DNA from: Istiophorus platypterus
Taxonomy: Eukaryota > Chordata > Actinopteri > Istiophoriformes > Istiophoridae
Assembly (NCBI GenBank): GCA_016859345.1
Contig: CM029122.1
Location: 1,784,001 to 1,848,000 of the forward strand
DNA: 64,000 nt
Reading direction: 5' to 3'
The notes beneath the pieces were generated by a model that did no database searches, was not told the origin of the DNA, and was given only the letters and a program-made list of their open reading frames with translations. Positions 1 to 12,915 of the stretch are shown in pieces. Numbering within the stretch: the first letter of the stretch is position 1; every line of letters starts with the position of its first letter. Position numbers and translations under genes: made by a program.

Positions 1-303
1 ATGGAAGTAAGAGGCTCAGACATCCGGAGGGAGCTCAGTCGACCCAGCACTCCTTTGGAAGGACCAGTCGAGGTGGTTCAGGCGTCTGACCAGGTTGCCC
101 CTCTGGGGGTTTTCCATGGGGGGGTTTTCTGGCAGGTCTAATTGGTAGGAGACCCTGGTTTAGACCCTGAGCACATTGGAGTGATTATATCTCTCATTTG
201 GCTGAGAACCATCTGGAAAATGTGGCTGAGGAGATGGAGGTCTGGGCTACCTCGCTTTAGGCGGCTGCCACCATAACCTGGCTCCAGGTAATGGATGGAT
301 GCA
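1..303 (+). mobile_element. Rex3-type (RTE clade) LINE 3' end, degenerate, cut by the window edge
   Basis: The segment follows the terminal coding part of teleost Rex3-like LINEs: a GAGGTGGTTC...GCGTCTG block, a GGTAGGAGACCC block and GAGGAGATGGAGGTCTGGGC, then an AACCTGGCTCCAGGTAATGG tail ending in a short ATGG-type repeat at about 290-302. The tail shows that the element reads on the plus strand. Stops and indels in every frame mark it as long dead. Confidence 0.85.
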
Positions 304-1329
304 TTATTTATTATGATTTAGTGCTAGTTGGGCTCTTGAGCACCACATATGTCCTCTGGATTGTGTGTCAGTTTATATGATGGTGTTCTTAAAAGTGTCC
401 TTATGTTATTGTGCATGAGTGACCAAAGCAGTTTTCTTTCTAGGGGTTAATGATGGTACTTAACCTACGTTTTATTGTGCAGTGAACCTTTGTGAGCAGC
501 AGGGCTCTCATACAGCTCATCCCGATAAAAAAGTACATCTACGAATGTTAGATCTCATTGGTTTATGCCCTTGAACACAGACCCTGTCCACCCTGATCAC
601 CAGCCAGATGGAACCTTGGACATCCCAAACACTGAGACAAACAGCTGGAATGTAAACCATTAAAGCTGAAGCACAGCTACCTGAGAGTCATAAAACAAAG
701 CCAACATGTTGAGACGTGTTGACTCTCAGACAACAACAAACACAATTTATTGTAGCAGGGACAAGAAGCAGCTGGATGTCGGAGGCTGTCGACCAAACTG
801 ACGAACAAGTGAGAGGCCAGAGACGCGGAGGACACACTGTAAATATCTGGAACTGACTCGAATGGTTTCTGATGCTGTTGTCCTCAGGGTGTAACATCTG
901 GTTCTACTGAACAACTGCAGGGCTGCTGTTTATACAACTAAACAACACAACTTTATTTGTGTCAGGGCTCAGTCATATCTAAAATTATTAACTATGGTAT
1001 ATTATATTACCCAATACTGAGTGTAACATAAACAGAACTGAAGCAATGTCTGTTTTGCCTTCAAAGTCTCAGCTAAATGGAAGTTAAAGGGTCTTGACCC
1101 GACGTACTTCTGAGTGAAAGGGACTTGATCTGCATATTTAACATGATCACTCGACTAGACTTCCTGGACTTCCTGCTAATGGCCTTGCAGGAACTCACTG
1201 CATATAACCAAGAACCTGTCCTGCACAAAACCTCCAGCGTAATCACAACTATTACATTTCTATTTGTGTACCGTTTAAAGAAATGAGATTTTAAAAAATG
1301 GGTTAATTAGTGAGTTTTAGGAGACTTGG
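304..1329. other. noncoding, nothing recognised
   Basis: This is AT-moderate DNA with only short chance ORFs, no simple repeat and no recognised transposon. It directly follows the Rex3 tail. Confidence 0.6.
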
Positions 1330-1344
1330 TCGATTATTTTAACC

Positions 1345-1405
1345 CTGGACAGATCCAGCTACCAGTTTCACACTGTTTCCAGTCTTTATGCACAGCGAAG
1401 CATAA
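1345..1405 (+). repeat. family 2 MITE fragment (central part)
   Basis: Matches the interior of family 2: GGACAGATCCAGCTACCAGT, then GTTTCCAGTCTTTATGC and a degraded CTAAGCTAAGC block. No terminal inverted repeat is preserved, so this is an old partial copy. Confidence 0.6.
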
Positions 1406-3519
1406 ACATGACATCAAATGTCAAAGAAAGACATCAAAGAAAGCAAATACCCACCACAACCGCCATCCCAAATCAGATCAATTTACCTGCAGGCCACAAT
1501 GGCAACAGGACTGGCGCCCAAGGATTCGTCATAGCAGTAAACTGCCTGGTGAAACTGACCCAAACATGGGCTAAACTGACTATAAATCATAAATCTTTGT
1601 TGACATCCAAGATGTAGTAATCTAATGCTAGCGTTACACCCAGGGGCTCAGCTGAAGTTGAGAACAGTTGAGTCTAGCAGAGAGACAATTTAGACTGATA
1701 AAAGTTTAGCAAAGACAATGCAGATCTGAACCTGACAAGCTGAGTCTAAGAGTTTCTAAAATGGCCACTGTACAGAGGATCAAGCCTTTTGACTTGGGTC
1801 CCTACATGGTCTATCCACTGCTGCAACAGAAAAATCTTCTAATCTTTTTTACTACACTTGTGATAAAGAGCTGAACATGTATTTTTGTATTTTTCAGTTT
1901 TCAGTTTTCTGGTGAGCCAAAAGAATTTCAGCAATCTCACAGCACCGCCACCAAAGATAATAATAAACTGTTGGTATTGATAGTATTAGATATAAACTTT
2001 TGGATATTGAAGGTACAAAATGATGAAAAGTGTAAAAAAATGTGTACAGAACATATACAGCGGTGCATAAGTATAAACTGTGTCTAATATAGAAAAAAAG
2101 GAATCAGGGCAACATTAAAATATTAATATGTACACGACAACAGCTGCGTATGAACTTTTACTGTAGAAAATACTGTTGTGCCGTTGAAATAATAAATGAA
2201 GTAGTCCATTGCAGTGACTGTAGCAGTGTTACCACTGCCAACGGTGAACTTGTTCGCCTTTGCCTCAATAAATCATCTTCATGTTTGTTCTTAATCAAAG
2301 CGAGAGCCCCCCCTCCCGAAATGGGGCTGAGGCTTTGAAGTGTGACTAGTAGCCAGCACATTAAAATCCGCGGGACGCTCCAATTACGAACGGCCCCCGC
2401 CGAGTTACAGGAACTTCAGGGTGCCTCGGTGGACCCCGACTGAACCTGGGCCAGACAAATCCTCCCCCCGCAGCTGCGCCGAGGCCACGGGTCACAGTGG
2501 GGCCCTGAAGCCTTGTTAGCGCTCTTTAATTACTTTTCTGAGGGAAGTGAAGGCAGAATTGTGTCACGGAAAGCTGCTTCAGTTGAAATACACCTTCTGA
2601 TCTTTAACATGTATTCATATATTCGTTCATTCATGCATATAAAGTGTATGATAGTGTTTTTGTTAGGTTCTGTGGGCTGGAGGTCGGGTGAGAAACCCAC
2701 TGACTGAAGAGGCTGGACTCCTGCTTTTATTTTCATTGATTTCATGATTTTTGTGTGTGTGAAATAGAACCTAGGACCCAAACAACAGGGCTGAGTCCAC
2801 AAACAAAGAACAGAGGATCTCAATAAGTGGAGTTGGGGGGGGGGGTCCTCTCTAGGCACGTGTGGTTGTTCTGTTCCTTGTCTCCCTGAGGTACGATCAG
2901 GTGATACACTGATGACACATGACAATTCGTTTATCAGGTGTTGCCCTGCGGTCGGATGCTGCGGTTTTAAGTTTACACAACATGTATTCTGTCATTTTTT
3001 TTCCCTTTTGAAGTATAAGTTTTTCATCTGACAACTGTTTTATAATAAAATTTGCTCATGACTTCGTTTGATATAACATATGATATTGTGTCTCAATAAA
3101 AACTGTCTGAAAATGCTCATGTTTTCCCTGCAACATTAAAGCCTATAACAGGCACAGTAATGAACACTACAAGAGATAAAAGATTTTAAAAAATGCTACA
3201 CATACGAGCTTTAACCTAAAGGGGGAGTGCTGTATAAATCCTCTGGGGTTAGAGCAGCAGGGGATCATGTGAGGTCTTGCTTAACATCCTCAGGTAATGT
3301 CACCTGAGCCGGCATTGGTCCGAAGACCAAAGGTTTAAAAGTTTAAAAAAATCTGTGGCTGTGGATTTAGAAAAAGGTGAGTTTACCTGAAATCTGCAGC
3401 CTGGTTTTCATCTCTGCTGCAGGAGCTTTGAGTTACCTCACATTTATTCAACGTTTTTTTATATACTAATATTGCAAAAAGACTCTTTCCCAGATGCACA
3501 GCGAGAAATGACACTGCCC
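1406..3519. other. noncoding; C/G tract and single-copy-looking AT-rich DNA
   Basis: No gene is seen. A G10 tract lies at about 2836-2845. The part at about 2120-2530 is low in simple repeats and could be regulatory, but no specific motif supports that. Everything else is AT-rich with chance ORFs. Confidence 0.5.
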
Positions 3520-3730
3520 AAAGGAGTGAACGTGAGAGTGACTGGTCGTCTGCCTCCATGCGTCAGCTCCGTATTGGACTGGTGACCTGTCCAGATGGGT
3601 AGACCCCGCCTCTCTCCCAGTGTCAGCTGGGACTGGCTCCAGCCACCACCCCCCCCCCGAACACCACCACCACCGCCACTAACACGCGAGCCTCAAAGGA
3701 TCAGCGGTGAAGCCAGTGGATGAGTGTGAC
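3520..3730 (+). mobile_element. 3' tail fragment of a non-LTR retrotransposon
   Basis: Contains the motif string common to teleost LINE/SINE 3' ends: GACTGGTGACCTGTCCAG, then CCCCGCCTCTCTCCCAGTGT, CAGCTGGGACTGGCTCCAGC, a C-rich stretch, and GGATCAGCGGTGAAG...GTGGATGAG in place of the usual GGATAAGCGG...GGATG tail. It reads on the plus strand. A CCA-rich expansion interrupts it at 3640-3680. Confidence 0.75.
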
Positions 3731-4989
3731 AGTGACAGATGCTGTCAGAGTTCTGGTACCGGAGCTGATCCTCAGACATGTACGAAGGGTCCTGGTTGCT
3801 TTAGTGCATGGGACAGGTTTGGATGAGAGTGTGTATGAGCTGAGCTGCATGTTGATAAAGGGAACTATCTGTTTTGAATAAAGTGAACTTAATGCAGTAA
3901 AAATTCATAGCACCAAAAGTAGGAACTGTAGTAACTCACTCTTTGTGCATCTCTTGCTCTCCTTGCTCTTTAAGGTTCTCTCTCTCAGGTATCTGTGTGA
4001 CGTTTGCTCTCAGGTGGCGGATGTAAAGCCCATCTATTCACAGTTATCATTTTCTGCTCCACTTCCACCCCCACATCCCCCCCTGAAGGGCACAAACAAC
4101 CCTGGCAACAAGCGGCGGTGTCGAGAGGGGACTGGATGGTTGCATCCGTGACTCTGTGCCAAACGCCTTGTCTGATTGGCCGGCCCCGGCTCCAACGGGT
4201 GAAAATGCGACGCGAGTCGAGCCCCTGAACAAAACCGCTCACGTTCCGCGAGCTTTCGGCAGCACCTCTTCACCGGAGCATTGTCCCTGCAGGAGACTCC
4301 TGCTGTGCTCGTGTTATCACATTAACAGGATAAATGGGCTGAACTGAACAAAGAGCCCGATGTTCTTCTTAAACTTACTGGCTCACCACGCGCCCCCCCC
4401 TTGCTGACCTACTGACCTCGTGGGCTGTCACATACTTTGGAATGAACATCTTACAGTCTTTTGCTGTGCCATTTATTTTTAATTTTCACGCCTCTGGGCT
4501 CTCGTCTTTGAACGCTCACCTCCCTCTTTTGAACTTTCCCGTCTCCAGAACACAGAAATAATCCAATTAGCTCCGGCGACTGTGATGCTTGGATATGAGC
4601 GGTGCAAGATTAACGGTCTGGCTGGGGGCTCCCAGGCCTCTGGAATAGAAAAGTGTCAATGAAATAGCCCCGGTTGGAACCAGGTTGCCCTTGTACGAGA
4701 GGAGGCCGAGCGGACGTCCATCACAGCTGCACAGAGGTGCACGCTTGACGGGCGGTAGGATGACAGTTTACCTTCCTCTGTTCCCAGCACGGCGTCGCAC
4801 CGGGACTCCTGTCCGTCACTGTCAGGGCTGTTTGTGTCGAGAATCATCCCACACAGACCCCGTCCCATCAGTCCGATGGACACACATAGTGCTTCTGTTT
4901 TATATTAATTAGTATAACGCAGCACGTCCAACCCGACAGAACAAAAGCCCACAGCCATGGTGGCAGTTCTGGAAGGTTTTACCTTGGCA
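3731..4989. other. noncoding; contains one candidate regulatory stretch
   Basis: No supported gene. Overlapping 60-85 residue ORFs near 3945-4350 run on both strands and resemble no family. The part at 4430-4660 is listed separately. Confidence 0.5.
4430..4660. promoter_or_regulatory. candidate conserved noncoding element
   Basis: A repeat-free stretch that joins AT-rich words (CCATTTATTTTTAATTTTC, ATCCAATTAGCTCC) to moderately GC-rich DNA. Its composition resembles vertebrate enhancer-like CNEs. This is a guess from composition only. Confidence 0.2.
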
Positions 4990-5110
4990 CACTGCTGCTT
5001 TGAGCTTATGCTAACAACCACTATGCTAATATGCTGATGCTTACAATGTTCATGATCTTAGTTTTGGATGTTTTGTTGCCATCTTTAGCACTAAGCACAA
5101 AGTAGGAGTG
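4990..5110 (+). repeat. family 1 fragment
   Basis: Carries the start of family 1: TATGCTAATATGCTGATGC, then ACAATGTTCATGATCTTAG and TTAGCACTAAGCACAAAGTA. It is diverged and truncated; the rest of the family is absent here. Confidence 0.7.
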
Positions 5111-5239
5111 TCCCCTATTCTCACAAATCTCAGTTACACAGAACATCATGAAGACTCTGTGACGCCTCTTCATACGTAAAAAAAAATTACATCTCAAACC
5201 GTCATCCAATCGTTTCCTGACCTTTTAGTTACATGTGCA

Positions 5240-5448
5240 GGTTGGGGGAGGTTTTGAACCCTTGGACAGAGCCAGGCTAGCTGTTTCTCCCCTCTTTCCA
5301 GTCTTAATGCTAAGCTAAGCTAACTAACTGGTGGCTGCAGCTTCATATTTAATGGACAGACATGACAGTGATATCAATCTGAACATCGGATATTTTTGCA
5401 GGGAAGCGATTGAGCATATATGGCAAAATGTGTGATAATTCCTTTAAA
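5240..5448 (+). mobile_element. family 2 MITE, right-hand part with one TIR
   Basis: Shows GGACAGAGCCAGGCTAGCTG, CTCTTTCCAGTCTTAATGC, CTAAGCTAAGCTAAC and the TTCATATTTAATGGACAGAC block. It ends in CAAAATGTGTGATAATTCCT, a degraded version of the family TIR. The left end is missing or unrecognisable. Confidence 0.8.
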
Positions 5449-5460
5449 CTTTCTGGGACT

Positions 5461-5929
5461 ACTGGCTTCGTACAGCTGTGGTCAGCTGTTGCTTCATGGC
5501 GTGGTCAGTCAGCGGTCAACACAACAGGGACACGGAGTGATTGTGAGCGAGCTGGTTCCAGACGTGAATCGGCTTTGAAGGCTTCCTGCCAACTGTGACG
5601 AGAGATCCTGATGGATGTCGACGTGTCGTGTCTCCTGGACTGAACCGTCTCTGCCTCACAGATCAAAGCTCTTTGAAACCGCTGAAGCCGAATCCCTCAC
5701 AGGTTGAGACAATGACTGACGCTTAGCGCAGCTCACTGAATAAGAAACACCCACCGCTCACAATCCTTTTACACTCACGGAGTTCACGGAGTTCACAAGT
5801 CGGCATAACAAAAAGTCAAGAAAACTAGTCTCCAGCCCAGTGAGATTTACAGATTATTGATGGAACTGTGCACTAGATGCAATAAAACGCTGACAAGAAA
5901 CAACATTCGAAAATGAAAACTGCAAGAAT
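5461..5929. other. noncoding, nothing recognised
   Basis: No gene or clear repeat. A tandem ACGGAGTTC duplication occurs at about 5778-5796. Confidence 0.5.
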
Positions 5930-6300
5930 ACTGCGGTCACCATCTTAGTTTTGCAGATTAGCATGCTGACATTTGCTAATTAGCACTAGATGCAGCTGAG
6001 GCTGACGGGATCGTCGTTAGTTTCAGGGGGACAACAAGCATCATTAGGATTCAATCACTGGGCACCATGAGCGAGTTCACCACGGACGTCCATCCAATAG
6101 GGGCCAGGACATGTAAATTAGAGCCAGAAACATCGGCCTCACGCTGAAGCCACAGCAGAAGGCCGAAGATCACCGAAGTCAGCGAGATTCATTGTCCGGG
6201 TTCCATGAACGTCCATAGGACTTTACATGGTGATGCTTGAATAGTTGTTGCAATTTTTTAGTCCGAGTGGAGAACTGACTGACCGACATTGTCAGTCCCT
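5930..6300 (+). repeat. family 1 copy, near full length but diverged
   Basis: The family reads in order: ACCATCTTAGTTTTGCAG, CATTTGCTAATTAGCACTAG, CAGCTGAGGCTGACGGGATC, then AGATCACCGAAGTCAGCGAG, CATGGTGATGCTTGAATAGT and the family end GACTGACCGACATTGTC. Internal sequence is partly deleted. Confidence 0.75.
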
Positions 6301-9300
6301 GAGTCGAGATTATATACAACCACCGCTGTGGTCTTAATCTTCGCTTGGCCACCAAACTCCAACCGGATCCTTAAAAACTGGGTCTTCAGTCCTAGGATTC
6401 GATCAAACACAACATGGACGTTCCCACTTAGAGCCCAGGGGCTCTTTAAATGATTGAGCGGCGGTTTGCTGAGGACCCAGGGAACACTGACATATTGTGT
6501 ACTGTATGTCAGGGCCTGCTTTGTGGAGCTTTCTGCACTATGTCGTGTTGTGGATCTCAGTCTCTCTCTGTGGACTTGACATCTGTGATATTTAGGAGGT
6601 TCCAGGTTGGCCAGTCGCTCTCTGGGCTCTTCTCTCTCTCCACATACTTCAACTATACTGTAAATAATGTGCTGCGCTGACATATACAGGAGTTTTCAAG
6701 GGCTTTTTGTTTTAGCCTTTTGTTAACAAAAGTTCGGATGGTCGCATGCAAATTAATTTTACAGAATTCCAACTTGAAGTCCGATTCTACAAACCTTGGG
6801 TGGACAGACCCTGTGAGGGAACGATCCGGGTCTCGTTTTCATGTGGGTGGAGCCAGTTACTCATCTGCCACCACCCTCAGAGTCTCGCTACACCAACACG
6901 AATGATGGAAAACGCTCATAGGACGACATTAATCAGGTATAAACAGAAAACCGAAGGGGTGAGCTCAGACTGTTCTCTGAACAGAACCACACACGTTGTC
7001 AGCTACAGTTCGCTCGGCTGCTCGTTCACAGTAAACCCTTTGAATTATTTCTGAAAACTCGAATCTATTCACTCGTTTAAACTTAGACATAAAAAACCGA
7101 GCAGCGATGGAGGTGTATCCACTGAGACAGAAGACTGAGACAGAAAACCATCGGTTGGTGAGGGAATAAGGATAATCTCAATGTAATATGCAAAACCATA
7201 TTTTATGTACTTAGACTAAAAAAAAAAAAGGCTTTAAAAATAATAATCTCCTTAATGCAGTGCACTGTTATATTTTAATCATAACCTTCTAGGGATAAAA
7301 ATGTAAAAGCCGACAAACTGTGAGTCTTTTCCAGCTGGGTTACTGGGATTTGATGTCTGGTCTCTCGGACCTGCACTTTAGCCACACAACAGAAAAGCAG
7401 GTTTAACAAAATCCTGAAACACCTGCAGGAGATCTGAGGGACTCGGACCAGTCTGACCCGGGCAGCCTGCTGGTGGCTGGTGGCGAGCGATTGGATGAAA
7501 ATCTGAAAAAAAGAAAAAAAAACCTCTGATCGGTTGACCTGCATCAAAGCCCCGTGGTCCCGCAGCGCTACAGGTCGGCCGCTGAGCTGATTGTCTTCAC
7601 GTCGACCCGGATTAGTCCTCCACGGCACGCCACGTCTTAGCCTCCCGTTAACCTCGTCCGCCGCCAGGGTCGGAGCCATGAACTCACCGACACAATTCTC
7701 AGGAAAACATTTTCAGCTGCGTCATTCATTTCTGACACTATTAGAATACATCAAATATTACCCAAAAACATCTGGACAGATCCGACGACTCAAAACGTGT
7801 AGATGCGGGGTGAAGCATAAAGCTGCTGAGCCGATTATGAATGTGATTTTAAGGATAACGACCGATGGGTCCGGGTGGGAGCGTGTCCGCTCCCCGTCCG
7901 GGTCAGCTGGTGTTGACAGTGGGCAGATAAAAATCCCAGTGAGAGACAAAGAGATTCTAACCTGAAGTCTTCAGACCCGGTCTTTCTGATGCAGATTTTA
8001 CGAAGGCCACTCCCCATCCAGGATCTAAGTGTCGCTGCATGTAAACAGTGCAAGCCACCCGCTGTCGGCCATGTTTGTTTTGATCTAGTGACACGTGAGA
8101 GTTGGCGTTCTAGGTGGATTCGCAGGTCGCAGCGGTTACAGAGCAGTGGATCTGGAACCTCTGGTGGATAAACTCGGTCATAAGGGTTTTTGCTCCTTCA
8201 CGACTGTCAGAGACTTTGTAGGTTTCATCTGGTCTCCAGCTTTGTCCCAAGACTGAAGATGCTCATTTCTGACATGGCTGGAGTTCGGTGGTCCAGCCGC
8301 AGTTTGTGCCCCTCTAGTATTTAGTTATTTTGACGCTAATGCACTGATATTTACGATCAAGTCTGAAATAATTTTGTCAAACAGAGTTTTGCTTGAGTTC
8401 AGCTGGAGCATGATGGCATCAGCTGCTTCGTTCTTACTGCATCATCAGTGACTCTTTCACCAGCCATGCCAGAAATATCAAAATTTTATGAACAAGATCT
8501 GTTATGTTAATTATCGCCAATAAAAAACGATGAGTGCAAGGAGAAGGACCGTGAGCAGACCTTTGTCTACGGACTCTCCAACACAGACCGTCGAGATGAA
8601 CCAGGCACCAGGCTCTGTGGTTCAGAAGGACGCTGTCTGGATAATGAACCTATTTTTGTCACCAGCTGTTTGGCTTCTCTCGATGGGAGGAAAAGTGTTG
8701 AACCGCTGCTCGTGCTGACTTTGTCCTCAGCCCATCGCGTCTTCACACCGAGCTGCTTCATAACATTTAGACATTTTGAAAACTTCCCTTTCTTTACTCC
8801 GCAATAACTTTATGGTTGCTGTCATTGTTGCTGTTTTCTTCAATTATTTTTGGTTGAAGTTTAGTGCAGATATTTGTCTTCTCCCTATTAAAGCCTTCCA
8901 TGCATTCTAACCAAAAAGTATTTTTAATTAGGAAAAAAAATGGGTTCATCCAGGATATCTTTACATTTTCTGGCTGCACGTTCACATAAAAAGTAGGCGG
9001 TGTTTGCAGAATATGACCAATGGTAAACATGAGCAAGTCAACTGGCAGCGGAGCAACATATTTTTAAGGAACAGAGAGAAACTATGATATTAGGAAAATA
9101 CAACAAAGTTAAACACATAATCCAAATGCAGGAAGGACAGCAGGCGAAAAAAAAATCACCAACTGTGTGGATGTGTAGGTTAATAGGTTCATTGTATCAC
9201 TGCCCATCACTAGGTCACAAGGACCTGTGACGATAATTACATGTGTGTAATCCATTAAATTAGTGTGTCGCTCAGATGCTAGACAGGAGTCCACTCCTGC

Positions 9301-9643
9301 TGGGTGGCTAGACCTCTGAAATACTCACTCATATAAAAAAACATCAGGGAAAGTCAAAGAGGTTTTCTGGTCTCTGAACCTTCTTCTCCCTCTACGAGAC
9401 CGGACAAGACGTTTGATCCGAATCACAACTAAAACACGCTACACGCTGGATGTGCTAAAGCTTCATTAACAGCTGAAGCTAAAACAAAGCAGGAAACACT
9501 CACACCAGTGTCATTGATTTTTTTTTTATTCCGACACTGAGCCCTAAAGCCTGAGTCCCAGCGATGGATGGAGGACCTTCATGGCTGGAAAGCTGCGGTA
9601 GCAAAGTGTGATGATGTTACTAGGTCATTCAGTTCATGGAACC
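6301..9643. other. noncoding, 3.3 kb with no recognised gene
   Basis: Many 60-140 residue ORFs run through both strands, mostly overlapping each other, with no motifs, signal peptides or domain resemblance. A12 tracts occur near 7219. There are no identifiable transposons. I see nothing else in it. Confidence 0.5.
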
Positions 9644-9691
<48 letters not shown>

Positions 9692-9692
9692 G
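9644..9692. repeat. (TA)n microsatellite
   Basis: About 49 bases of alternating TA with two single-base interruptions (ATATG and ATACA). It can form cruciforms. Confidence 0.97.
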
Positions 9693-11397
9693 CAGATTTT
9701 TTTCCTCTGCCAGCGCTGAAGTCATCTGTCATGACCTTCCTGTGGAGTGAAGCTCTGTTTTCATTCAGCAGCTTTTTAAAACCAGTCTGCATTTACAACC
9801 ACAGCACAGCAGCAGTGTGAGTCTGACGCTGGAAGAACGACACGAGGCCGGCCATTAGAATTTAGAACAAAATTAAGCTGTGTTGACAGAAACCAGCTGT
9901 TGTATTAATGTTAGAAAAACATAAAATAAGGATCATTTAAAAAGTTTTACCACTAGTTTCAGCTACACTTCCAATCATTTCATCAAAGAAACATGGTCTT
10001 TCAGCTTTTATAAGGCAGAGAGACGAAGCTTATCTGGAGTAACATCAGTGTAATCAGTGTATGTTTACATGTAGCTGTGATCTAAGGCTAATGATTATTA
10101 AAAACACATTTTCATACTTTTATATTGTCTTTAACCAAGTTAGCCCCCCCCCCCCAAAAAAAAAACACATCATAAGTGAAGGTAAACACGATCTTGTAAA
10201 AGTGAAAACCTGCAGCTGTGACCAATAAAGCTGAGCTGATGAGACAGTCTCAACTCGTCTGGAATATTTCCTCTGCGCTTTATGGTGCGTTGAACCTTAA
10301 TGTGGGACTTTTAATTAATGTTTCCTGTCTGGAAACATTAGAGGAGGAGAAACAAGATGGTTTCGCTAAATGTTTCAGTCTCTTTGTTCTATGAAAGTCA
10401 AGCAAGTGGCTGTTATTTCATTAATATTCCAGTAGCGCTGAATGGTTTAACATACGCGTTATTATCGCTCTGATCGCGCGTCGCTTCGCCACAACTTTCA
10501 CCATCTCGTCGCTCGGCGTCTTTTTCGAGATCAGCTCTCACTCTGCAAAGGCAAGACGGCGTTAAACCAAGTGCTACAACAGGCAGATGGAGAATTTACG
10601 CCATGTGTGACTGTGTGAAAACGATCCGCTGAAGATTTAGGGAAACTCCAAGTTTGAAGAATTTAAACACGATGATAACACTGCTTTAAACCTTCTAGTT
10701 TACATCTATACATAGTATATAAACATGGTTTATAACAAATCATAACGCAGTTTTAAAACTCCCTCGAGTCACTCAAAATGTGACGTTCTCAGAGAGAGTG
10801 AAGAAGATGCATTTACAAATAAACACTTGACTAATAGATGTAAAAGATAAATGTAAGCAAGTAAATAGAATAAATAAATACTCAATAAATACTGTACTGC
10901 TTATGAATGCTTAATAGGATGATTAGAATAAACTGTTCTCATATTGTGCTGCTCTAAAATCATTTACCAGATTCATTCATTGATTCATTCCCCTGTGTTC
11001 TCCCTTCATCCAGGAGCTGAGTAACCCCCCCCCCCCCCCTCCCCCCAGGCAGTGACCCCTGCAGATGGCAGAGGTCAGCAGCTCGGCCCAGCCAGTAACT
11101 GGATCCCGCTACGGGAATGTTCATCTTTCTAACACGAGGTTGACTCAGAAAAAACACAAAGCTCCACCAGCTCTGGTCCCGAACCCTGCTGGTCCGGAAG
11201 GTACATACCCGGGTCATTAAGTCACTCACAATGATACGATGCTTACATAGCTACTCCTGAAGGGCACATACTCTATTACGCTGAATTTCATTAGTGCAGC
11301 AGATAAACTGAGGTTTATGCGGATAAAAAGATGAGGATTCTTCAGCCGTACTCAGGCGCAGCCGTGCGTTGACGTAACTGTCCACGCCATGATGACA
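9693..11397. other. noncoding; C/A double tract and long C run
   Basis: A C12 run passes straight into an A10 run at 10144-10165, and a C16 run with a further C6 lies at 11024-11046. AT-rich sequence with TTAATATTCC and ATCGCGCG words lies near 10420-10480. There is no supported ORF. Confidence 0.6.
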
Positions 11398-11915
11398 AAT
11401 TATAACAGCCACAATGCTAACATGCTGAGGTGTTTAGCAGATGCAATGTTTGTGTTGTTCAGTATTCTAGTTTAGCATGTTTGCATGCTAAAATTAGCAA
11501 ATTGGTACTAAATGTAAACTCCAGCTGAGCTAGATGGAAAAGTCATTAGTTCTGCTGATATTTGGTCACAAACCAAACTATGGGCCAAAACAAAATTTTG
11601 ACCTGATGGTGGCGCCAGAGGAAAAGTCAGAGGGTCTCTAACGTTATTACATCTCATCCTGAGGGGAAAATAAACGTCTGAACCACATTTCATGGCAATT
11701 CATCCAACAGTTGTTGAGATATTAACAGAAAAAAAACACAAATGTGAACTTCTTGTGGCACCAATTTGAAAAGTCAGTCACCAAAGGACACATCATCTGG
11801 GGAGCATGAACATATCCGTACAAAAAGTCTTGCACAACTGTTGAGATATTTGACCAGATAAGTGAAAGGTTTAACTTGCTGGTGATGCAAGAGTAAAGTC
11901 ATGAAACCATGACTG
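11398..11915 (+). repeat. family 1 copy, one of the best preserved
   Basis: Reads through the family: CACAATGCTAACATGCTGAG, GTTTAGCATGTTTGCATGC, CCAGCTGAGCTAGATGG, AAAATTTTGACCTGATGGTG, GCGCCAGAGGAAAAGTCAG, TTTCATGGCAATTCATCCAA and CAGTTGTTGAGATATT, then a second diverged half with AACTGTTGAGATATTTGACC. No ORF; probably non-autonomous. Confidence 0.85.
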
Positions 11916-12915
11916 GGAATGTTATTGTCCAATAAACAAATTCTTACCATTTCTTTTCATGTATCAGGTACAGTCACATTAACCGGCATCATTTCTGAGG
12001 TTAATGGGCCAGATTTAACCTGAAGACTTATTTTCATTATCAGTCCCTCCACAGCTTGTATATACCATTACCTGGCAACACAAATAGCCTTTCCAGTAAC
12101 AGAAAATCTGTGTAGGTTGACTGGCTGTAAATGATCCTATTGATGGGCTCAACTGCCTCATAAAACCTAATGACATCACTCTCTTCAAATTTCAGGGCGT
12201 TTCTCCTTAATGCAGCAAATTCCTATTGATAATCGATGCCATGTGAATTTCCGCAGCGCGTCTCTGGTTACGAGGAACATGTGGAGCCGTCGGACCGGAG
12301 GATCGCTTTCACTGCAGCGGGGAATCATCTGCTCACCTTGAGAAGGATGTGAGCCGTTTTATCGCATTAAGAGCTCGTAGCCCCTAAAGGCTGCGTCGAC
12401 CATCACACCCAACATCGATGATGCGACTACTGAGCCGTGCAGCGATTTCAGAAATAGAAAGTCTTGTCTTTCGGGAGGCGCTGAAGAAAAGGTCATGGGG
12501 TTGGCAAAGGCTAAAAACAGGAGCAGGAATCTGATCAGGGAATTTAACAGAAAACAAATGAGAAATCACCTTGGATTCCTCTCTCACAATCACTTCATAG
12601 TAGAAGAATTGATAAATGACAGATAGATGATCAATTTTTAATTGATCAATCAAAAATGTTGTGAAAAATGCCTTTCAGAGTCTCCAAAAGTCAAACCAAC
12701 AGTCTTAAACTTAAAATAAATGCAGTTTATTGCCATATATGACAGAGAAAAGCATCAAGTTTTCTCATTTGAGAGGGTGTTTGAGTTTTGGTATTTCTGC
12801 TCAAGAAATAACCAAAACTAAGAGTAAGTTATGAAAAATAGCTGCTTATTAATCTTCTATTGATCAGATAATCAATTTATTGACTCAGCTTAAGTGACAA
12901 TGGCACTTGAAACTA
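11916..12915. other. noncoding, nothing recognised
   Basis: AT-rich with many ATTGAT and GATCAAT words at 12600-12680 and 12840-12890. It has no gene or identified repeat, and it precedes the Tc1 remnant. Confidence 0.5.
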